The translations under genes were made by a program, and so were the position numbers. This document shows positions 30,533-40,993 of a DNA stretch of 64,000 nucleotides, piece by piece. A model generated the notes under the pieces. The model saw nothing but the letters and a program-made list of their open reading frames with translations. It did no database searches and was not told the DNA's origin. Origin of the DNA: Willaertia magna. Its lineage: Eukaryota > Heterolobosea > Eutetramitea > Acrasida > Naegleriidae. Where the stretch lies: NCBI GenBank assembly GCA_902984215.1, contig CADWAF010000695.1, positions 1 to 64,000 on the forward strand, in the 5' to 3' direction. Position 1 is the first letter of the stretch. Every line of letters starts with the position of its first letter.

Positions 30533-33349
30533 TTATTGGAGGTGTGTAAGAATTTCAGTGTACTCTTTGCAAAGTCTTTGAATTCTTACGTCAAGGTTGC
30601 CCATTAACAACAGTAAAATTTCTTGTAAAACTTTTCTTTTAGGTATTCCAGCAACAAAAGGATCCCAATCAGTGTTGTTTGTTGTTTTAACAACAGGCTT
30701 TGTGAATCTACTTGATTGAAAGTCAACAGGTCCAACTAATGAATTAAATAAATCTTTAAGTCTAGTATCTGTTGGTTGCTTACTTAAATGTTTAACATAC
30801 GCCTTAATAAAGTGCATGTAGCTATCTTTATCACCTATTGAAGCTGCAGAAGTAAAACCTATCTCTAAGTCATCAATTGTATCTAAATTAACTGCTTCCT
30901 TATTAGCAGAAAGTTCTGGATTTTCCATTTTAAATTTGCTTAATGCTTTGGCTGCCTTACTTCTCAAACCTACCAGTGTTAAATTCTCGTTGTCAGATTC
31001 ACTGTCAGAATTTTCTTCAGTATTAATTCCTTGGGTTAGAAATGGTGAAAATAACGTGTGAGCATCAGCAATACATAACCAAGTTTTCAATCTTTTATCG
31101 TAGGCAAATGATTCACCGCTCATTAATGTAACAATACCAACACCAGTATTTGTTACAGCTACATCATCTACAACTTTACTTTCGTCACTAGTGGTAATGG
31201 ATCCAGAATTACTTAAAAGTGAATCTACACTTGCTCTTACAATACATTTCATTTTACTTAAATCCCATAAATAAAACATTAATTCTAGGGTACAAATAAC
31301 CAAATAATTTCCAGTACAGTTCAAATGTTCAACCTTTGAATCTAGTATCATTGGTGGTGTTAATCTCATCCCTGATGTAGCAGAGAATATATGACATTGA
31401 TTTGAAGGAAAAGTGCATATTGCAACAAACTTACTTGTTGCAGCAGCCATAATAGGATAATTAGAAGCAATATTTACACCACCAGTACCAGCAATAGTTG
31501 ACTTCCATTTTAGTGATCCTTTTTGTTTAAACTCCACAATACCATTCATTGAACAAAATAGTTCATCGTTATTATTAATTTTTAAGTATAATGGCTCTGT
31601 TGGTACAACATTGTTTAGTAATGGATTAATTGGTTGTTCATTAGAATTGTTTGGCTTCTTTTTCTTTTTCCCTGATGAGGAGGTATCATTGATTGGTTCC
31701 ACAGCTCTTTGTATTCTAGTTCTCTTTTTTGTATTATCCTCAGTTACGGGTATATCTATTATATCTTTTGATGAAAATGTATTTGGTTGTGTTTCTCTTT
31801 GGTCAACTACGGTTTCAAAACCAAATGTGGTGGTACCCACACCCCCTATTCTGTCCATAATGGAAGACATTTTATCATTTGAGGCATTAACTTCTTCATC
31901 TTCTGTGTCATCATCATCGTCCGCAAAAGATTCTACTATTGGTGTAATTCTCTTTTTGCCAGTTGCAGTAGTTGTCACAGTTTGTTGCTGTACTACAGGT
32001 GGTTTTGGGTCATTTGTTGTTTTCTTTTTAACGGGAGGCTTATGAATTTCTTTGTTTTCGTTGCTTATATTACTGCTCCCTAATGAACTCGTTAATCCTT
32101 TGTTTTGGGCAGTAAGGTTAGTTATAATGTTTCTTGGGATATCAAATCTAGTTAATGGATGTTCTAAAAGATAATCCTGAGTATGAACATCTCCATAACA
32201 TGATTTCAAGTAATTTTCTGTTTGTTCTTTTGTAAAAGGTTTTCCAAAAAGTTCTTCTGGAAATGTTGTACAAGCTGCAGTGCCGTCAGATGAAGACAAA
32301 ATAAGTGTATATCCATCGTAACTCCAAGCTACATCTGTAACTTGGTGGTGGAACATATCTGTAAAGACAACAACTGGACTTTTAAGTACTGAACTCCAAA
32401 CAATAATACTGTTATCTTGCCCTGCTGTGACAAAATACTCAACCGGTTTATCATCCTTATTAAATATCACTGGATTAAATTTTGAACAAAGTATTCCATC
32501 TAAATGTCCAACAAAATTAGTACTATGACTTTCATCGAAATCAGTTGCACGCAATAAAGCAATAGCTGTGTGCTTTTGTTTTGCATAAACATTAGGAAAT
32601 AATAGTGTTTGACCACAAGGAGAAAATGAAGGTCTATAATAAATTCCAGACAATGAAGATTTAAATAATTTTTCAATTATCTTGAGTGGTGTAAATTGAT
32701 TTCCAGAATAATTCCAAATAATTAATGATTTATCGGATTGTGAAACTAGATATTTACCAATAGGATCAAAAACTAATCCTTTAACATGGTCTTGGTGGTC
32801 GTCTCTATTCATTATTACTTCACAAACTTCATTTGTACTTTTTAAATCATATACAATTACCCTACTGTCAACAGAACAAGATGCTAAAAATCTAGAGTCA
32901 TTACTCCATGCAACCGCCAAAACATCTCCTTTATGTTCTGATAGTAGTTTAAAATGTTTCCAATCTTCATTTTCAGTGTTAGCTTTCACAAGCTTAGTAA
33001 TACTAACTCTGGAGTCATCGGAAGCGGCAGCTAAATATTTTCCATTAGGACTGAATCTAATGCAATTAACATTACTTTGATGTATATTAATTTCTTTTAT
33101 TAAAAATTCATTAAGTTTTGATTTAACAGTAGAAATTTTATATTCCTCTGATTGCAGGAGAGGAGTTTCTTGAATTTTCTCATTACTTTCTTCATCCCGT
33201 TTTATTAAATAATTATTAGATTTCCATATGAAAATCTTTTCCCCTTGGCAAGTCGCAAATCTAGTATTGCTGGGGTGTGTATCCACAGAATAGATGGGTG
33301 ATTGCATTTGTGAAAGCCATTTAATTTTCTCCATTTGTATTTCAGACAT
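30533..33349 (-). CDS. HIRA: histone chaperone HIRA
   Basis: 938 aa without introns. Residues 1-~375 are a seven-blade WD40 propeller in HIRA order (PIYSVDTHPSNTRFAT, NCIRFSPNGKYLAAASDDSR, GDVLAVAWSNDSRFLASCSV, HVKGLVFDPIGKYLVSQS, VTDVAWSYDGYTLILSSSDG). A B-domain-like motif GKKRITPIVES at ~464-474 is the ASF1-binding segment in known HIRA proteins. An acidic/low-complexity linker leads to the HIRA C-terminal domain (~610-938) ending in MGNLDVRIQRLCKEYTEIL. HIRA deposits histone H3.3 outside S phase and represses histone genes. A TTGGCGG E2F-like word lies 35 bp upstream. Confidence 0.95.
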   Translation of the reverse strand: MSEIQMEKIKWLSQMQSPIYSVDTHPSNTRFATCQGEKIFIWKSNNYLIKRDEESNEKIQETPLLQSEEYKISTVKSKLNEFLIKEINIHQSNVNCIRFSPNGKYLAAASDDSRVSITKLVKANTENEDWKHFKLLSEHKGDVLAVAWSNDSRFLASCSVDSRVIVYDLKSTNEVCEVIMNRDDHQDHVKGLVFDPIGKYLVSQSDKSLIIWNYSGNQFTPLKIIEKLFKSSLSGIYYRPSFSPCGQTLLFPNVYAKQKHTAIALLRATDFDESHSTNFVGHLDGILCSKFNPVIFNKDDKPVEYFVTAGQDNSIIVWSSVLKSPVVVFTDMFHHQVTDVAWSYDGYTLILSSSDGTAACTTFPEELFGKPFTKEQTENYLKSCYGDVHTQDYLLEHPLTRFDIPRNIITNLTAQNKGLTSSLGSSNISNENKEIHKPPVKKKTTNDPKPPVVQQQTVTTTATGKKRITPIVESFADDDDDTEDEEVNASNDKMSSIMDRIGGVGTTTFGFETVVDQRETQPNTFSSKDIIDIPVTEDNTKKRTRIQRAVEPINDTSSSGKKKKKPNNSNEQPINPLLNNVVPTEPLYLKINNNDELFCSMNGIVEFKQKGSLKWKSTIAGTGGVNIASNYPIMAAATSKFVAICTFPSNQCHIFSATSGMRLTPPMILDSKVEHLNCTGNYLVICTLELMFYLWDLSKMKCIVRASVDSLLSNSGSITTSDESKVVDDVAVTNTGVGIVTLMSGESFAYDKRLKTWLCIADAHTLFSPFLTQGINTEENSDSESDNENLTLVGLRSKAAKALSKFKMENPELSANKEAVNLDTIDDLEIGFTSAASIGDKDSYMHFIKAYVKHLSKQPTDTRLKDLFNSLVGPVDFQSSRFTKPVVKTTNNTDWDPFVAGIPKRKVLQEILLLLMGNLDVRIQRLCKEYTEILTHLQ

Positions 33350-33381
33350 TTTTTATTTCTAAAAAAAAAACAAACAGCAAC

Positions 33382-33392
33382 CATTGGCGGCA
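33382..33392. promoter_or_regulatory. E2F-like site upstream of HIRA
   Basis: ATTGGCGGCAA at 33382-33392 contains TTGGCGG, a near match to the E2F consensus, 33-43 bp upstream of the HIRA start. Single and imperfect, so weaker than the clusters near 20.75 and 46.84 kb. Confidence 0.35.
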
Positions 33393-33676
33393 ATTTAAAC
33401 AACCAAAATTTTGGCAACAACAATCTAGTTGTTTACCCAGTATATTTCTCTCAATTTCGGCCAAAATTTTATTGTTGTTTTGTCTTTGGTTGATAGCTAG
33501 TTTATAATTTAATGATCTTTATTTTACATTTTATTTAATCTAAAAGTATTGAAACATTGTTTTGATTAATCGACAAAATGAAGTAAATTATACCGCTTTA
33601 TTGGTCCATTAATATCTACTGGAAAAACCGGTTGGCCCAAAATATTAAGGACCAGATCAACAGTTCTCTTAAAAAA

Positions 33677-35356
33677 ATGTCTGAGACTGAAGATATAGAG
33701 GTGAGCCAACTACAAAAAGAAGAAATTAAGGATAACAATTCCAGTGATTGTAGTACTTTAGTTACTGCATTTAAGGTAGAGGATGAATCAAATGAATCTA
33801 TAGATCATGAAGAAGAGGATAAAGAACCACTTCTAAAACAATCATCTTCATTCATATTCAACAATCAGCCTAAACCAAAGGTTCAATCCTCACCGACCTC
33901 CGCTAGTATGAAAGATTCTATCAGTACTACTAGCAGCCAGAATCAATTTGAAAAAGCTATGCAAAACAAAGTACTATCAAGTAGTTCAACAAAGAGTACT
34001 ATATACTCTGTGAATTCAACTTCCTTAATTCCTCATAAGTTTTATAATTTTGTGAAAACAAATTTTGGGGATGGAAAATCCAAAGAAATAACGTTAGCCA
34101 TTTACCAATTTTCCGGTATTTCAAACATTAACAGTAATGAAGAAAATGTTTTTATAAACAACTGTTTAAATTTAATTAATCCCATTATTCAAAAACATCA
34201 TGGGATTTATTATAAATACATGGATGACCATTTTATAGTGGTTTTTGATGTTAAATATACTGCCAATGCCATTGAATGTGCTTTTGAGTCAATAGATTTA
34301 ATAAGGAAAAATGCTTTGGAGAGTTCTAGGGCAAGTAATTTGATTTCCTCATCCAATGAAAGAAGTTACTTATTATTAGAGAATATTGGTATTGCTGTAC
34401 ACACTTGTTCTTCTAAAGCTGGACCAATTCATTTCGAAGATCATCACTCTGATTTGGTATTTATGCATCCTGCAAGGGAAGTGATAAGAAGAATGGCTAG
34501 TTTTGGAAGATTATATGACGTTCCAATCCTAATTACTTCTCAGACACTACAGAAATATGATTTTAACAATCCCCCATCATTGGGAAGACCTGTTAATGTC
34601 AGTCCTGTAGGAAAATTCTATATCACTAATTCAGTTTTCGATTTACACCAAGTGTATGACACAAATTGGGATGTATTTCTCTACTCTGCTGACAGAAAGA
34701 GAGAGTTTAAGAACGCACTTGATATGTTTCAACAAAGAAAGTTTGTGGTTTCTACAAATACCTTCTCTAAATTACACAGACTCAATGATAATGATAAAGT
34801 AGCTTTGTTTTATATTAAGGTGTGTAGAATGTATCAACAAAGCGAACTTCCCTCTCACTGGGATGGAGTAATAATGATAGATAAAGACTGTGAGCCTTTT
34901 CCACTTGGAAAAAAGCAAAAAAGTTATTATATTCAAACAGGGATAAGTGCTGCATTTCATTTGGGGGACGAACAGTTTATGTCTCATGGAAAAGATAAAG
35001 AGGAGGAAGTAAAGTTACTTCAAGAATCATTGAATCAGAAACAACTAATGATTAAGGACATGAAAGAAATTTTAGGAGCTAAGGAAAGTGAGTTAGCAAA
35101 ATTACATGAAATTACTGAGCTACTTATGAAAGAAAAAAAGCAATTAACCCAACAACTCAAAAATCAAAGTGAAAGAAAGCCGTTGGAAAGGAAAAGCCTA
35201 TCAAAAAGACATAGTACAACTGAGAATGTAAGAGAAGAAAAGGATGGTTGTTTTTCTTTCCTATTGTGTTTTAGAGACGATTCTTATGAGACAAAAGATC
35301 CCAAAAAGAAGTATAACAAAGTTCAGCCAACAAACAGCAATGTTAATATGCTATAG
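33677..35356 (+). CDS. class III nucleotidyl-cyclase-like protein, probably catalytically degenerate
   Basis: 559 aa from ATG 33677, which follows seven A; the frame continues to a TTG at 33632. The N-terminal ~120 residues are acidic and Ser-rich. Residues ~130-300 look like a cyclase homology domain: ITLAIYQFSGISN takes the place of the FADIxGFT strand, GIYYKYMDDHFIVVFD corresponds to the GDxxxxxF hairpin, and HPAREVIRRMASFGRLYDVP to the GxxVNxAARL helix. The first metal-binding aspartate is absent while the second (MDD) remains, so cAMP synthesis is doubtful. A coiled coil (~445-515) and a basic, Ser-rich tail follow. It may act as a regulatory partner of an active cyclase, of which Naegleria-type genomes have many. 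Confidence 0.6.
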   Translation: MSETEDIEVSQLQKEEIKDNNSSDCSTLVTAFKVEDESNESIDHEEEDKEPLLKQSSSFIFNNQPKPKVQSSPTSASMKDSISTTSSQNQFEKAMQNKVLSSSSTKSTIYSVNSTSLIPHKFYNFVKTNFGDGKSKEITLAIYQFSGISNINSNEENVFINNCLNLINPIIQKHHGIYYKYMDDHFIVVFDVKYTANAIECAFESIDLIRKNALESSRASNLISSSNERSYLLLENIGIAVHTCSSKAGPIHFEDHHSDLVFMHPAREVIRRMASFGRLYDVPILITSQTLQKYDFNNPPSLGRPVNVSPVGKFYITNSVFDLHQVYDTNWDVFLYSADRKREFKNALDMFQQRKFVVSTNTFSKLHRLNDNDKVALFYIKVCRMYQQSELPSHWDGVIMIDKDCEPFPLGKKQKSYYIQTGISAAFHLGDEQFMSHGKDKEEEVKLLQESLNQKQLMIKDMKEILGAKESELAKLHEITELLMKEKKQLTQQLKNQSERKPLERKSLSKRHSTTENVREEKDGCFSFLLCFRDDSYETKDPKKKYNKVQPTNSNVNML

Positions 35357-35458
35357 CAGTAAACTATTGTAATTTTACAAATATTGTACAAAAGAGTTTG
35401 AATCAATTTAATCTAAACATAAAATAATATAAATAATAATAATAAGTTGTTTTTTAGC

Positions 35459-36013
35459 CTACAAAAGAGAACAACGCTTTTTTCTTTTGTTTTTTGGTTT
35501 TTCATCCTTTTTTTCTTTTCTGATTTCTTTCACTAATTCAAAGAATGCTGTCTGAACATTTAACTTTGTTTTCGCTGATGTTTCAAGGAAAGGAATACCC
35601 CAACCATCAGCCTTTCCTATGCCTTCTTCTTGGTTAATAATTCTCTCACTTTCTAGATCGCACTTATTTCCAATTAAAATCATTGGCACCTTTTCTTTAT
35701 CCTTAACTCTTAAAATTTGGTCTCTATAATTAGTAATATCATCAAATGATTTCCTTTCAACAATACTATACACTAAAAGAAAGCCTTGACCAGTTCTCAT
35801 GTATCTGTCTCTAAGGGCTGCATATTCCTCTTGACCCGCAGTATCAAGGATGTCTAAAAAGCAAGTTTCTTCCTCAATTGTAATTTGCCTTCTATATGAA
35901 TCTTCAATAGTTGGATCGTAATCTTCAATAAAGTGGCCTTGAATTAGTTGAATAGTAAGTGCACTTTTACCAACACCTCCACTTCCAACAACAACTAATT
36001 TGTAATCGCTCAT
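35459..36013 (-). CDS. Ras-family small GTPase
   Basis: 184 aa, no introns. All G motifs are present: G1 GSGGVGKS (position 12 is Gly), effector region [14 protein letters not shown]3 [14 protein letters not shown]4 NKCD, G5 ETSAK. The basic tail KKRCSLL ends in a CAAX box with terminal Leu, which predicts geranylgeranylation rather than farnesylation and hence membrane anchoring. The effector loop is identical to animal Ras through PTIEDSYR, so it is a true Ras rather than Rap or Rheb. The ATG at 36013 opens the classical [10 protein letters not shown] start. Confidence 0.96.
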   Translation of the reverse strand: MSDYKLVVVGSGGVGKSALTIQLIQGHFIEDYDPTIEDSYRRQITIEEETCFLDILDTAGQEEYAALRDRYMRTGQGFLLVYSIVERKSFDDITNYRDQILRVKDKEKVPMILIGNKCDLESERIINQEEGIGKADGWGIPFLETSAKTKLNVQTAFFELVKEIRKEKKDEKPKNKRKKRCSLL

Positions 36014-36110
36014 TCCTTAATTTTTGGTGTGTATTAGTTAGGGTTATATTTTTTATAAAAGTTTTAAGCGCAATGAAGATGCTTCCCTTACTGTATCCCT
36101 AAGCTGCACA

Positions 36111-39100
36111 TTAGATATCATTAAATTGAGAAAAATATTTTTCCAACCTATCCACTATTTTTTCATCTACACCAATTTCTTTAAAAATTGGAATTAGAAT
36201 TTTAACAGCATTAACGAATTGATCTTGGTATGTATTTTCTATAAATATGGAAACTAAAGTTGACACTCCTACATTTAAAAAGTATTCCCTAACTTTTTCA
36301 TCATTTACTAAACTAACTAAGTCTACTACCTCAATAAAATGAATTACTGTAGAAATAAGTTGTGACTTTAACGTTACAATGTATTTATATTCTGAGTATT
36401 GGGAAGGACTATCAGAGTTCATATCACTATATGCTTTAAAAAGTGATTTCAATACTTTAAAACTGTTTTTTCCATAGGAATTGGTAAGAGAAAGAGCTAA
36501 GGCAGCTTGAATTCTAACTTTGAAGTTTGTATCTACACACATTCTTTCACATAGGCAATCTATTGCAGTATTGGTAGACTCTTCAGAAATATTGCTATTT
36601 GCAAGTAGATTACCAATTGCATAACAAGTATTCCACTTAGTTTTTACCGACATTTTATCACTACTCAATGTCTGTAAAAATGTTTCAATCAAAACCTTTT
36701 CAACAGTCTTTAAAGGAATAGTGTTACTATAGTTTAAATCAAAAGTGTAACAAGGTTTAGCTTTGAATAATTCTGAACTAAGTAGATCATTACTAGCAAA
36801 ATTGGAAATATTTCCCAAAGCCCTTACAGAATTACAAACAATTTTATCATTGTCAGTGCATGAAGAAATAATAGGAATCAAAATTGATTTCACAATATCA
36901 TCACTCGTATTACGTGGAAGTACTCGTAGAGAATCACATACATTTGCTAATGACCAAGATGCTCTAATACGCACATTTAATACTTTATCCACCATTAGTT
37001 TATCTAAAATCTCAACTGTTTGTTTAATAAACTTATCGTCTTTTTGTAAGGAAGAAAAAAGAACAAAAACCCCAACGGTTCGGCATGCAGAAATCCTAAC
37101 GGTTGCGTTTTCATCATTTGAGGCATCAAAGACCAATTTTATCACCTTTGAGGCAAACTCCTTACTGAAATTGTCAAAAGTAGATGGAAGAATATTGGCA
37201 AAAATCGAAACTGAAAGAGACCTTATGGATTGATGCACATCATTGATACCCATTAACAGAATTTCAAAGATATCTTTCCATTTTTCTTCATCAATGACCT
37301 TTAAATTAAACAATTCCAATGGTTTTTTGGTAGACAACACAATTATTTTAGTTTCTATAAAAGGGGTTGTAAAGTTATTAATTATTTGTACCAAAGCCTG
37401 TCTTAATGCTATAAAATAATAATTGTTACCAAAACCTTAATATTTCTTCGTAATACTTACTAATTTCATTATGCGACAAACCAGATTTAATATGTTTAAT
37501 TATTTCATTCCAATAATCCCACAAAAAATCCGGATAATTTTTGGCAATACTGGATAACACATGAGAAGCTTCTACCCTTATTACATGAATATAATCAGGA
37601 GAAAGGAATTTAATCAATTTGGTCAATATGTCTATTTTATCATTTCTTATAAATAAGGCAACATCAGGCAAAGGGTCCTTAGTTCCAAATAGTGACGAGA
37701 GACAAATAAAAGCTTGGTTTTGAACTGTTTTTTCTACTTTGTTGGATAATATCATATCAATCAATAACTCCCCTATTTGAGGAAGTATTTTCCAATTAAA
37801 CTTTGTATATGGTGTATTTTCAATAAGGATAGATAAAGTTCTTATGGATTGAGGGAGAACAGGGAGCGTATCATTTTTAATTGATGAAATAAGCGTAAAA
37901 TGTAATTCTTTTATCATAGACGCAAGTGTCTGAGAAAAAGAAGTAAAAGCAGATTTTGTTAACGCGTCACTAGCCTGGGCTAAATAAAGACTAGAATTCT
38001 CCAACATTGTCCCTAAAGTTTGAACTGCTGCTAATCTCACTCTGGATGATGAATCGTAGAGTAATACAGTGGATATGGATTGTTTGTATTTTGGGATAGG
38101 ATTTAAGCTGTCATTATCTGCTAAAATAAGTTTCCATTCTCCAAATAATGACTTAAAATCTTTCTTTGCCATTGTACTGATTAATTGAAGACTCTGCAAT
38201 CTTATCTTAACAGCATCTCTATTTGTTATTGAAGAATCTGAATCAGACATATCAGAATCCGAAGTAAAAGATGACTCTTTCTTTGTGATTGAACAATAAT
38301 TAGAAACTGGAAAGAATTTAGTTCCATAAAACATTAACTTAGTCAATTGAGTCACTAGCTTTTCAGTATCTTGTAAATGTATTTTGTCTCCAACAGTAAT
38401 TACACAAATTAAAACTTTAAGCACTGAAAATAATAACTTCAAGGGTATAAGTTTTCAAAATTATTTTTACATACCTTTTGTAATGAGCTGTCCCCTTCGA
38501 TTGCTTTGCATAAAGTATCAAAATTACCCATTAAAGTAGTATACATCACTTTAGAATAAGGTTCTATCATTTCAGGATTTCCTCCACAAATATTTACAAA
38601 ACAATTCATAGCTTGTCTTCTTACCTCCAAATCTGATATAGATACCTTTATTAAGGGTAAGATATTTGCCAAAACAACTTTGTGAGTGTCTACTGAATAT
38701 TTGGAGGCCATATCATAAAGGATGTAACTTAATGTGCGCAAGGCATCAACTAATAGCCATGTTTCTGACTTTGATATCAAATTAGCAAAGAATAACGTTA
38801 ACTTAGTACCTTTGTCAACTGAAAAAGATAACTAAATTGCCAAAGTCAAAATTTACTTCATTTCAAATATACTTACTTCTTGTTTCACACAAATAGTGGA
38901 TACGAGTTGACAAAATTTAGAAATTACTAACTCTTGATTAGAGTCGATAAATAAATGATTGGATAGTTCCAAAATAACATCTATACAAAACTAATAATAA
39001 TAATTAGTAAAATATATTTCTGTACGTACTTCTAAATTCATATTCGAAATAGGGTATCGTAAATTATTCAATTCATCAATTATATTTTCAATACAACTAT

Positions 39101-39239
39101 TATTTCTATCACTATTGAAATTTTTCAATACACCCATTGCTTCTTTCCATTGTATCGGAATTAATAGTTCACCAATAACATTTGATTCAAAAGATTTCTT
39201 AGGATTTAAAACTTTCCTCTTAACAGGACTCTTGTGCAT
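36111..39239 (-). CDS. HEATR6: HEAT-repeat protein 6 homologue (HEATR6)
   Basis: Five exons: 39239-39030, 38990-38877, 38831-38475, 38436-37461 and 37408-36111. Introns are 39, 45, 38 and 52 nt, with GTACGT, GTAAGT, GTATGT and GTAAGT donors, and the whole gives 984 aa. Acceptors were chosen as the AG that keeps frame; for introns 2 and 3 this is an upstream AG and not the later TTTTCAG. Matches to HEATR6 are VLNVRIRASWSLANVCDSL, VCNSVRALGNI, MSVKTKWNTCYAIGNLL and NFKVRIQAALALS. The segment LLFSVLKVLICVITVG aligns without gaps to the animal protein. The protein is a helical HEAT solenoid; its cellular role is poorly known. It is divergent from PP4C across a 257-bp spacer. Confidence 0.88.
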
Positions 39240-39360
39240 CTTTCCTATCAGATCTCAATTAAAGTAAGTGTTTGAATAAAAAGTAACCCTGCAAAGTTTC
39301 TTCTTCTAATAATAAACTAAACAAAACTAAAAAGTACAATGATTGCTTGGTCCTTGTAAT

Positions 39361-39368
39361 CCGCCAAA
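39361..39368. promoter_or_regulatory. E2F-like word in HEATR6/PP4C promoter
   Basis: CCGCCAAA (reverse complement TTTGGCGG) at 39361-39368 is followed by a long T/A run, in the 257-bp spacer between divergent HEATR6 and PP4C. Single site, weak evidence alone. Confidence 0.3.
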
Positions 39369-39496
39369 TTTTTTTTAAAAAAAAAATAAAAATATATTTA
39401 AGCAGTTTGCAAAAAATATCTCAAAGCAAACGTTATTTTCTTTTTCGTCTTTTGTTCTTATAATTTGATATAATATTTTCATAATATATAAAAGAG

Positions 39497-40553
39497 ATGA
39501 CATCTCCTTCCGATTTAGATAAACAAATAGAAAAATTGAAGCGTTGTGAATTAATAAAAGAATCAGAAGTAAAAGCTCTTTGTCAAAAGGCAAAAGAAAT
39601 ACTCATAGAAGAAGCTAATGTCCAACGTGTTTTTGCACCTGTAACTGTAAGTTTTAAAAGATTTAAACTTAGTGATTGATCAATCATTGTTAGGTATGTG
39701 GAGATATTCATGGACAATTTTATGATTTAAAAGAATTATTTAAAGTTGGTGGTGATGTTCCAGATACCAATTATCTCTTTATGGGTGATTTTGTAGATAG
39801 AGGATTTTATAGTGTAGAAACATTCTTATTATTACTTGCACTAAAAGTGCGATATCCTGATCGTATCACTTTGATTAGAGGTAACCACGAAAGCAGACAA
39901 ATTACACAAGTATATGGATTTTATGATGAATGTTTAAGAAAATATGGTAGTGTTAATGTTTGGAGATATTGTACTGAAATTTTTGATTATCTAAGTCTTT
40001 CCGCATTAATAGATGATAAAGTTTTTTGTGTTCATGGTGGTTTATCGCCTGCAATCACTTCATTAGATCAAATTCGTAAAATAGATAGAAAACAAGAAGT
40101 ACCACATGATGGTGCTATGTGTGATTTATTATGGTCCGATCCAGATGGTAAGTTATTATTTTACATTATTTAACTAATTTATTTTGAAGACATTGATGGT
40201 TGGGGTTTAAGTCCACGTGGTGCAGGATATTTATTTGGTGGTGATGTTGTTGCTCAATTCAATCAAACTAATGGAATTGATCTAATTTGTCGTGCTCACC
40301 AATTGGTAATGGAGGGTTATAAACATATGTTTAATGATACTCTTGTAACTGTATGGAGTGCTCCTAATTATTGTAAGTTTTTTACTATTGTTGAATTCTT
40401 TTTTAACTTTTTCTAGGCTATAGATGTGGTAATGTTGCAGCAATATTGGAGTTAGATGAAAATCTGAAAAGAAACTTTAAAGTTTTTGAATCAGCTCCAC
40501 AAGAATCTAGAGGTATTCCTGGAAAAAAACCTAGTCCTGATTACTTTATTTAA
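39497..40553 (+). CDS. PPP4C: serine/threonine protein phosphatase 4 catalytic subunit
   Basis: Exons 39497-39646, 39694-40147, 40190-40372 and 40417-40553 (introns 47, 42 and 44 nt, all GTAAGT...AG) give 307 aa, exactly the length of human PP4C. The PP2A-family metal and catalytic motifs are intact: GDIHGQ, GDFVDRG, GNHE, and the later His in [10 protein letters not shown] and HGG. The N-terminus ([20 protein letters not shown]) and [20 protein letters not shown] are PP4-specific. PP4 acts in DNA repair, centrosome function and histone-linked dephosphorylation. The C-terminus is DYFI, whereas PP2A-family enzymes normally end YFL with a methylated Leu. Confidence 0.96.
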
Positions 40554-40993
40554 TTTATTTAGTAAAATAGTATTTGTTCTTAGATTGAACAAATAAACTG
40601 TACAATTTAAATTTTCTGCAAATTATTGAATTTCACTGTTTTGCTTTCTTCACATAAGTATTTCTTTCTTTTCTGTCATTCATTTTGTAAAAAGCTATTT
40701 CTAGTAGTAATCCCAAGATGACTAATGGATTGCTATTACTTTATTTTCATGTAAAGATAATTGCAATTTAAAAAGAACCAAAAAAGATTTAAAGTACATT
40801 GTAACAGTCTTCCTTTTTAAAGTTCGTTCTTGAATTCTTTATAATTATAAAGATAATCGTTTATTGCTTTTAATTAATTTAATAAAAAACAATAAAGGGA
40901 CATTGTAACAATCTGCCCATTTACAGTTCATACACAAGTAGTACATCAGGTGTCAAGTCAAAACAAGAGCAAGTTTTTAAACAAAAAAAAATA
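40554..40993. promoter_or_regulatory. spacer with paired ACATTGTAAC elements
   Basis: Promoter-side spacer of the subtilase gene. It contains ACATTGTAACAGTCT at 40797-40811 and ACATTGTAACAATCT at 40901-40915, two near-identical 15-bp words about 104 bp apart, the second ~80 bp upstream of the start codon. The rest is plain AT-rich sequence leading to a run of A before the ATG. Confidence 0.4.

Noticed and set aside
30533..33349. WDHD1/Ctf4 as identity of the WD40 protein
   Set aside because: The RRITP-type B-domain and the C-terminal domain ending IQRLCKEYTEIL fit HIRA; no SepB or HMG box is seen.
38437..38876. HEATR6 introns 2 and 3 seemed to need non-canonical splicing, because the strong TTTTCAG acceptors leave the frame one base out
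   Set aside because: Using the earlier AG (before 38831 and 38436) restores the frame with normal GT-AG introns of 45 and 38 nt and a gap-free match to HEATR6. The same applies to intron 2 of the FAN-type gene.
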